Source: Gnetum montanum (lineage: Eukaryota > Streptophyta > Gnetopsida > Gnetales > Gnetaceae). From it: a DNA stretch of 64,000 nucleotides. Below the pieces are notes generated by a model. That model was not told the DNA's origin. It made no database searches and was given only the letters and a program-made list of their open reading frames with translations. The first letter of the stretch is position 1, and each line of letters starts with the position of its first letter. Positions 59,831 to 64,000 of this stretch are shown in pieces. A program made the translations under genes and the position numbers. The DNA lies in NCBI GenBank assembly GCA_015680685.1, contig MNCI01004113.1:90159-154158 (forward strand), written 5' to 3'.

Positions 59831-61469
59831 AAGTTTGGCTTTGGCTGGGGGAGCTTTCAAGTGCGGTTGTGGCTTGGCTGGTGCAGGCACCAGCTGTGGC
59901 CTCGGGAGGCGCTGTTGTGGGCGCCCTCTTGTTCTTGTTCTTTGCTCTGTCAGTCAACGCGGCTACCATCGTTGTTGCCGCCTTACCCTTGTCTTTGGCC
60001 TTGTTGTGTGCATTCTTATAAGTGACATACGCAGGGTCTTTGCTAGCCTCTGCAGCATCTTGGATGCTCCTAACTTGTGCGAAGGCCTGATGTAAATTAC
60101 TTGGGGAAAGGTAATACAGCTTTGACTTAATGAAGTCATTGACTACTCCCTTGAACATAGCCAGCATGTGTGAGTCCGAGATTGGCTCACAGATCTCGTT
60201 CAAGGTGGCATTCCAGCGCTGTATAAACTTTTGGACGGGCTCGAGTGGGTCTTTTTTCACCCCCATGAGCTGATCCAGCATGACTTCCGGCTTCAGGTTA
60301 TATTTGAAGCGGGTCACAAACTGAGTCAGCAGCTCTTCTAAGGTTGAGATGGAAGAGCGTGGGAGGGCTCGGTACCAGTCCAAAGCTTTCCCTATTAATG
60401 ACATCTCAAAGAATCTGATAATCGTATGTGGCCATTGTTGAAGCAACAAAGATTCAGATCGAAAGGTGACTAGGTAAGAGTTGGGATCCCCCTCCCCATT
60501 GTATTTGGTGAAATGGAAGAGGGACATCCCTGGCGGTAACGATAACATAGGGATCGCTGAACTGATCGGATCGTCCTGGTAAAAGTCCATGATCTGGACA
60601 GTGTCAGAACCAGCGGTCTTGAGGTGTCGAACCTCTTCGGTTAGAGTCTGGATCAGTTGGAAGACTTGGTCCAGGCCTGTTAATGGAGGTTTTTGTGCGG
60701 ATGGCACGGGAGGTTGGACCGGGAGGGCGGTGCCAGGAAAGGGAAAAGACAGGCGGGATCGACCGGCCGCTGGCGGGGCGGGGACCCCGATAGGTGGGGA
60801 AGCCTGTGAAGACCACCACCCGATGGTCTGCGCAGGGGGGTTGACCGCCGCCTGCTACACAAGATAAGGATGTAAATACTGTGGTACCCCCTGTGGAACA
60901 TATGTTGCTGGTGCGACCAGGGGTTGCGCGCCGTACACCACAGATTGGGTCTGTTGCACCGCTGGGTTGGCCCATTGACCTACAGTAGGCTGGTGGGCAT
61001 AAGTTGGTTGGACGGCTATGGTAACCTGGTGGGTCGGAGGGGGAGGATACGACAAGGTTTGCGCCGGGCGCGTCGCGGATACGTTGTAGGGTTGTATTTG
61101 AGGAATGAAGTGGGGTGCAACGGTCGCCGGGACCACCACTGGGATATTAAGTACGCGTGGTGATGAAACTGCCCCCGCGTTATTGTGGGGAATTTGTATT
61201 TGCAGCCCAGACAGTTGCGTAGCAGCCTGTGGAAGGACAGGGATGTGCATCTGTGCTGTCGGGGCCGTGTTAAGAGAGGCGGCCTCTTCGTTGGAAGGAA
61301 AGAGGGGATTTTCGTACGTATGGGGGCTCAGGGCATGGAACAAATGTTTCGATTGGGCCGCAAATTCGTCCTCTTCCACCTCCCCATGCTGGGGCTCCAG
61401 CACCACTTGTGAAGCCTGGCCTTTTTCCATGACCAACTGCGTAATAAGTTCGTGTTGGTGTTTAGTCAA
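59790..61469 (-). pseudogene. Element F: gag
   Basis: One frame with a single TAG (60855). The start at 61469 (MTKHQHELITQLV) follows a 560-bp leader. A Pro/Gln-rich N-terminal region (61300-60800) is followed by the retrotransposon gag domain: FTKYNGEGDPNSYLVTFRSE, FFEMSLIGKALDWYRALPRS, LEELLTQFVTRFKYN, DPLEPVQKFIQRWNATLNEI. These match the W...L.G.A..WY...F..RF pattern of that family. A Lys/Ala-rich end runs out of frame near 59830. The product would form the particle. The Gln codon lost at 60855 reads TAG. Confidence 0.88.
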
Positions 61470-62022
61470 GGGAATTATGTCTTAAGCTGTTGGCTTAAAA
61501 TCATAGCCCCCTCAGTGGAGCACCTCAAAGTTTCGTTTCGCTTCAAGCTCGGCTCGGCTGAGAGCCAGCCTTGCCTAGATCTTAACGCATATGAAATTGT
61601 ATTCTTTAGGGGTTATAACCGTGAAGATAGGCTCTTTTCCCTGGAGCCTCAACGAACGGTGCAATGGTCCTTGAGATCCCGTTGTGCCAGGAGTTGGTCC
61701 TGTGACCGACATAGGATTCACAGGTGCGACACCCAGATCGGTAGGGACCAGGGCAGTTGTGTTTGTGTATAAGAAATCCATTGATCAATGAAGTGAGTGA
61801 TAACTGGTAATCGAATCTAAGAAATGGCTGGCAACAAAAGCACAAAAAAAGGCTTTCTACCCTGTAGGATTTCAAAGAAATCGTCCGTGCGACCGATCTA
61901 TACCATGCGATCAACCGTAGACTTCCCTAGAGATATTACGTCTATGGTTTAGGGTATAGATCACTACCAGGGCTACCCAAAATATTCGGATCGGAGCCTG
62001 AAGGGCCCTCCTTCTAGCGCCA
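61470..62022 (-). other. Element F: 5' leader
   Basis: Untranslated leader between the primer site and gag, no frame recognised. It would carry packaging signals. Confidence 0.5.
62005..62022 (-). promoter_or_regulatory. Candidate primer binding site of element F
   Basis: Six bases inside the 5' LTR the minus strand reads TGGCGCTAGAAGGAGGGC. It starts TGG as expected for the complement of a tRNA CCA end, but I cannot say which tRNA it fits. Confidence 0.5.
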
Positions 62023-62028
62023 GAAAAC

Positions 62029-63694
62029 TGTAACGACAGAAAACGTCGGCAACTGGAAATACCAATCAAGGTTCCGTGTATACAGTTTTAACCATGGATC
62101 CGCGCGAGGGCTATGCTGGAAAAGGTGAATCCGTGGCGCCCCGAACGGTCTTGTCGATCAGACAGGGACTTACAGGTCAGTAAAACGATGAAGATTACGG
62201 ATCTTTGCGTGCTGCGATTTGATTCGGGGGATTGTGAAATGGGAGGAAAATGACATGGATGGACCGCTACAATGATAACGTCAAACACGCCGAAGAGATG
62301 CTAATCAGGAGAGAAACGCATGATTTTCAAAGATCTATGCTTCGATTTATGAAAGAATGTATGATTTATATGTCACGTTACAATGGGAGATACCCCCAAT
62401 AACTTGATGCAAAAATGAGCACAAAACAACAAGGAAACTGTCCAGACGGAAGTCCGATCTACCTCGTAGGCCAAAGCTGGGATGTAAGGATGGTCAAGCT
62501 CTGAAGTCTGCCGATCAACTGTTTCTGATCGGTAGAGTCTGCAAATTGGACGAGATGATCTCACAATCCCTGTTCTACTCCTTTGCCTTGAGTAGGTTCT
62601 GCTCAGGGCAGCTATCGCTAAAGGAGAAAGGTCGTATCTTCCCCAAAGGAATGATTTCTCCTATTGCTAAGGCTCAAGTGCACTGTGCTCTGTTCTTGCT
62701 GAAGGATGGTGTTGTCCGCAGTTTCCAAAAGGTTGCTCTTTGTTTCTCCACTCAAGGTATGCTTCCTTGCTCAGAAAATGCTCTTGCCCCTTTGACTTCT
62801 CGCCAACAAAAGTGATAAGTGCTTTGGTGCTCAGAAACATGTCTCTGCTTCTCTGATTTTCCAACCCTTGTATCTTTGTCGACTGAGGTATTTATAGGTC
62901 GTGACGCTCCGTGAAAAAGGCGCAACCCTGATGACGTGGGTCCCGGATATTTCGGGTTCCGTTGACATGACCATTTTAAGTCAGACTGTGACTACGCACA
63001 ACATGCTCGTTTGCGTGTTGTGCGTGTGAGGAGCAGGTACATGTTGATCATGTTTGAATTGCTTTCAGGCTATATTACACTCATTCGCGTTGTGTTGCGT
63101 GTATGAGCGTAATCTGGTATAAAAACAATAGGCTCAAAATTGTCTTATGCTCACTACCTAGCTGCGCGTAACGAAGTGTAAACAATGGCTAATTTATGCT
63201 CACTACGCAGCCGCGCGTAGCGAAGCATAAACAATGTCTAATTTACGCTCACTATGCAGCCGCGCATAACGAAGCGTAAATAATGGCTAATTTACGCTCA
63301 CTACGCAGCCGCGCATAGCGAAGCGTAAACAATGTCTAATTTACGCTCACTACGCAGCCGCACATAGCGAAGCGTAAACAATGTCTAATTTATGCTCACT
63401 GCACAGCCGTGCGTAGCGAAGCGTAAATAATGTTTCGCCTTAGTGATGAAATAAGCAATGGTACGCACCGCCGCGTAATGAGCGTAAAGACAAGTTATCC
63501 ATATGCCGCGAGAAAGCATGTCGAATTGTTGCGCTTCTTTAGACTCTACCTTCGACTATTTTGGAGCTTATTACGCTCATTACGCTGCCATGCATAATAG
63601 AGCGTAAACTTGTCCTTGAACAAAGCTACTGCGCGCTCTCGCTTGAATTGCGAATCTTTGCCTGAGGCTGACTCGTAATTTTCACGGTGTTTCA
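62029..63694 (-). repeat. 5' LTR of element F (right), 1666 bp
   Basis: Starts TGTAACGACAG and ends GTGTTTCA on the plus strand. TATA box on the minus strand at about 62888-62898. It differs from its partner by scattered, mostly transition-type changes and by one hairpin unit. Minus-strand transcription from here would read gag. Confidence 0.93.
63139..63432. repeat. 49-bp hairpin-forming tandem array in the right LTR, six units
   Basis: Six units homologous to 47988-48330, same arms (TTTACGCTCACTACGC and GCGTAGCGAAGCGTAAA) and same end (TAAATAATG). One unit fewer than in the left LTR. Confidence 0.9.
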
Positions 63695-63699
63695 GATGT
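63695..63699. repeat. Target site duplication, right copy (element F)
   Basis: GATGT, identical to 46873-46877. Confidence 0.9.
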
Positions 63700-64000
63700 G
63701 AGGTCTGTTACTATGACCATCCTAAGGGATGTTGTCCAATTATCTCACATCTGCAGGAGTCTGGGGTGTATGCATTAAATCCAAGACTTAATCAACAGCA
63801 AACACCCCGAAGGTTACCTTATCCACAAGGTAACCCAAGGCAGTTCCACCAACCCTTGACGTATTATCCAAGTGGAATGCCTCCGCAGCCCATTGGACAA
63901 CACCAGCAGTGGCAATACCCACAGTCATGGGGGATGCCACCGCCAACACATCAGAACCCTTACTGGCAGCCTGATCCTTATGGATATTATGTGCAGCAGC
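63695..64000 (+). pseudogene. Element E: gag, continuation to the right edge
   Basis: After one GATGT the frame continues exactly: the Cys codon TGT (63697-63699), then EVCYYDHPKGCCPIISHL, completing the C-x2-C-x3-H-x3-C zinc knuckle cut by F. A Pro/Gln/Tyr-rich tail (LPYPQGNPRQFHQPLTYYP and on) runs to the window end without a stop. This part is much cleaner than the left part. The protease should follow outside the window. Confidence 0.9.

Larger units (their letters stand above)
46878..63694 (-). mobile_element. Element F: Tat-type Ty3/gypsy element with an antisense gene, nested in E
   Basis: 16.8 kb, LTRs 46878-48592 and 62029-63694, both TGTAACGACAG to GGTGTTTCA, with perfect GATGT duplications. 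Minus-strand order: 5' LTR (right), leader, gag, protease, 70-bp tandem array, a region carrying an eight-exon gene on the opposite strand, the C-terminal end of RT, RNase H, archaeal-type RNase H, integrase, a degenerate repeat array, 3' LTR (left). Two RNases H mark the Tat clade. The RT core is absent, so this copy was probably mobilised by a relative. Damage is mostly single nonsense changes. Confidence 0.92.
44130..64000 (+). mobile_element. Element E: Athila-like retrotransposon, 5' part, split by F
   Basis: Plus-strand member of the A-D family: 5' LTR, primer site, leader and gag, interrupted by element F (46878-63694) inside gag and running off the right edge. Removing F and one GATGT restores a continuous gag frame across the break. 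It is the least damaged family copy here: gag keeps one frame from 45117 with a handful of stops, all TAG, and the part right of F has none. Confidence 0.9.

Noticed and set aside
1-64000. tRNA, rRNA, CRISPR arrays, riboswitches, bacterial operons
   Set aside because: None seen; tRNA-like words are only primer binding sites of retroelements, and all arrays are simple tandem repeats.

Overview
The window is nuclear plant DNA made almost entirely of nested, decayed LTR retrotransposons. I see no host gene, tRNA, rRNA or prokaryote-style operon. The Ty3/gypsy families present (Athila-like, and Tat-type with a second RNase H), the AT-rich relics between them and the nested architecture suggest a large, repeat-rich land-plant genome. 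I cannot name the species; a gymnosperm or another large-genome plant would fit.

Layout. 1-3680: an LTR-like relic and unclassified DNA with a 36-bp tandem repeat. 3680-5505: a plus-strand relic of Tat-type pol (T). 5506-8658 plus 18154-19798: a minus-strand Athila-like element (B), truncated in RT and split by a plus-strand relative (A, 8664-18148, target duplication ATGAT). 19799-23526: unclassified AT-rich DNA. 23527-39115: minus-strand element C (duplication CTTAA, integrase missing), whose gag is split by element D (30657-37963, duplication GTAAC, RT to integrase missing). 39121-44129: AT-rich relics. 44130 to the window end: plus-strand element E, whose gag is split at its zinc knuckle by the Tat-type element F (46878-63694, minus strand, duplication GATGT, LTRs of 1715 and 1666 bp).

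A, B, C, D and E are one family. Their LTRs start TGATGA and end TCATCA or similar, the primer site resembles the 3' end of tRNA-Asp, the polypurine tract is ATGGGGGTA, the LTRs carry GATATC-rich palindromes, and gag is Athila-like. All three nested insertions fall in the gag of a host copy of this family.

The most striking feature is inside F. Between its protease and the truncated end of its reverse transcriptase, on the opposite strand, lies an eight-exon gene (53241-57334). All seven introns are GT-AG and keep the reading frame, giving about 1082 codons. Exon 2 looks like a complete FCP1/NIF-type HAD phosphatase domain with eroded catalytic motifs. The gene is now broken by seven nonsense codons, each one C-to-T change from a glutamine codon. 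The core of F's reverse transcriptase is absent, so this copy could not move by itself. F also carries a U3 array of 49-bp units that each form a hairpin, a 70-bp tandem array and a degenerate array of about 35-bp units. Most other in-frame stops in F and E also look like C-to-T changes at Gln or Arg codons, as expected for methylated, silenced elements.
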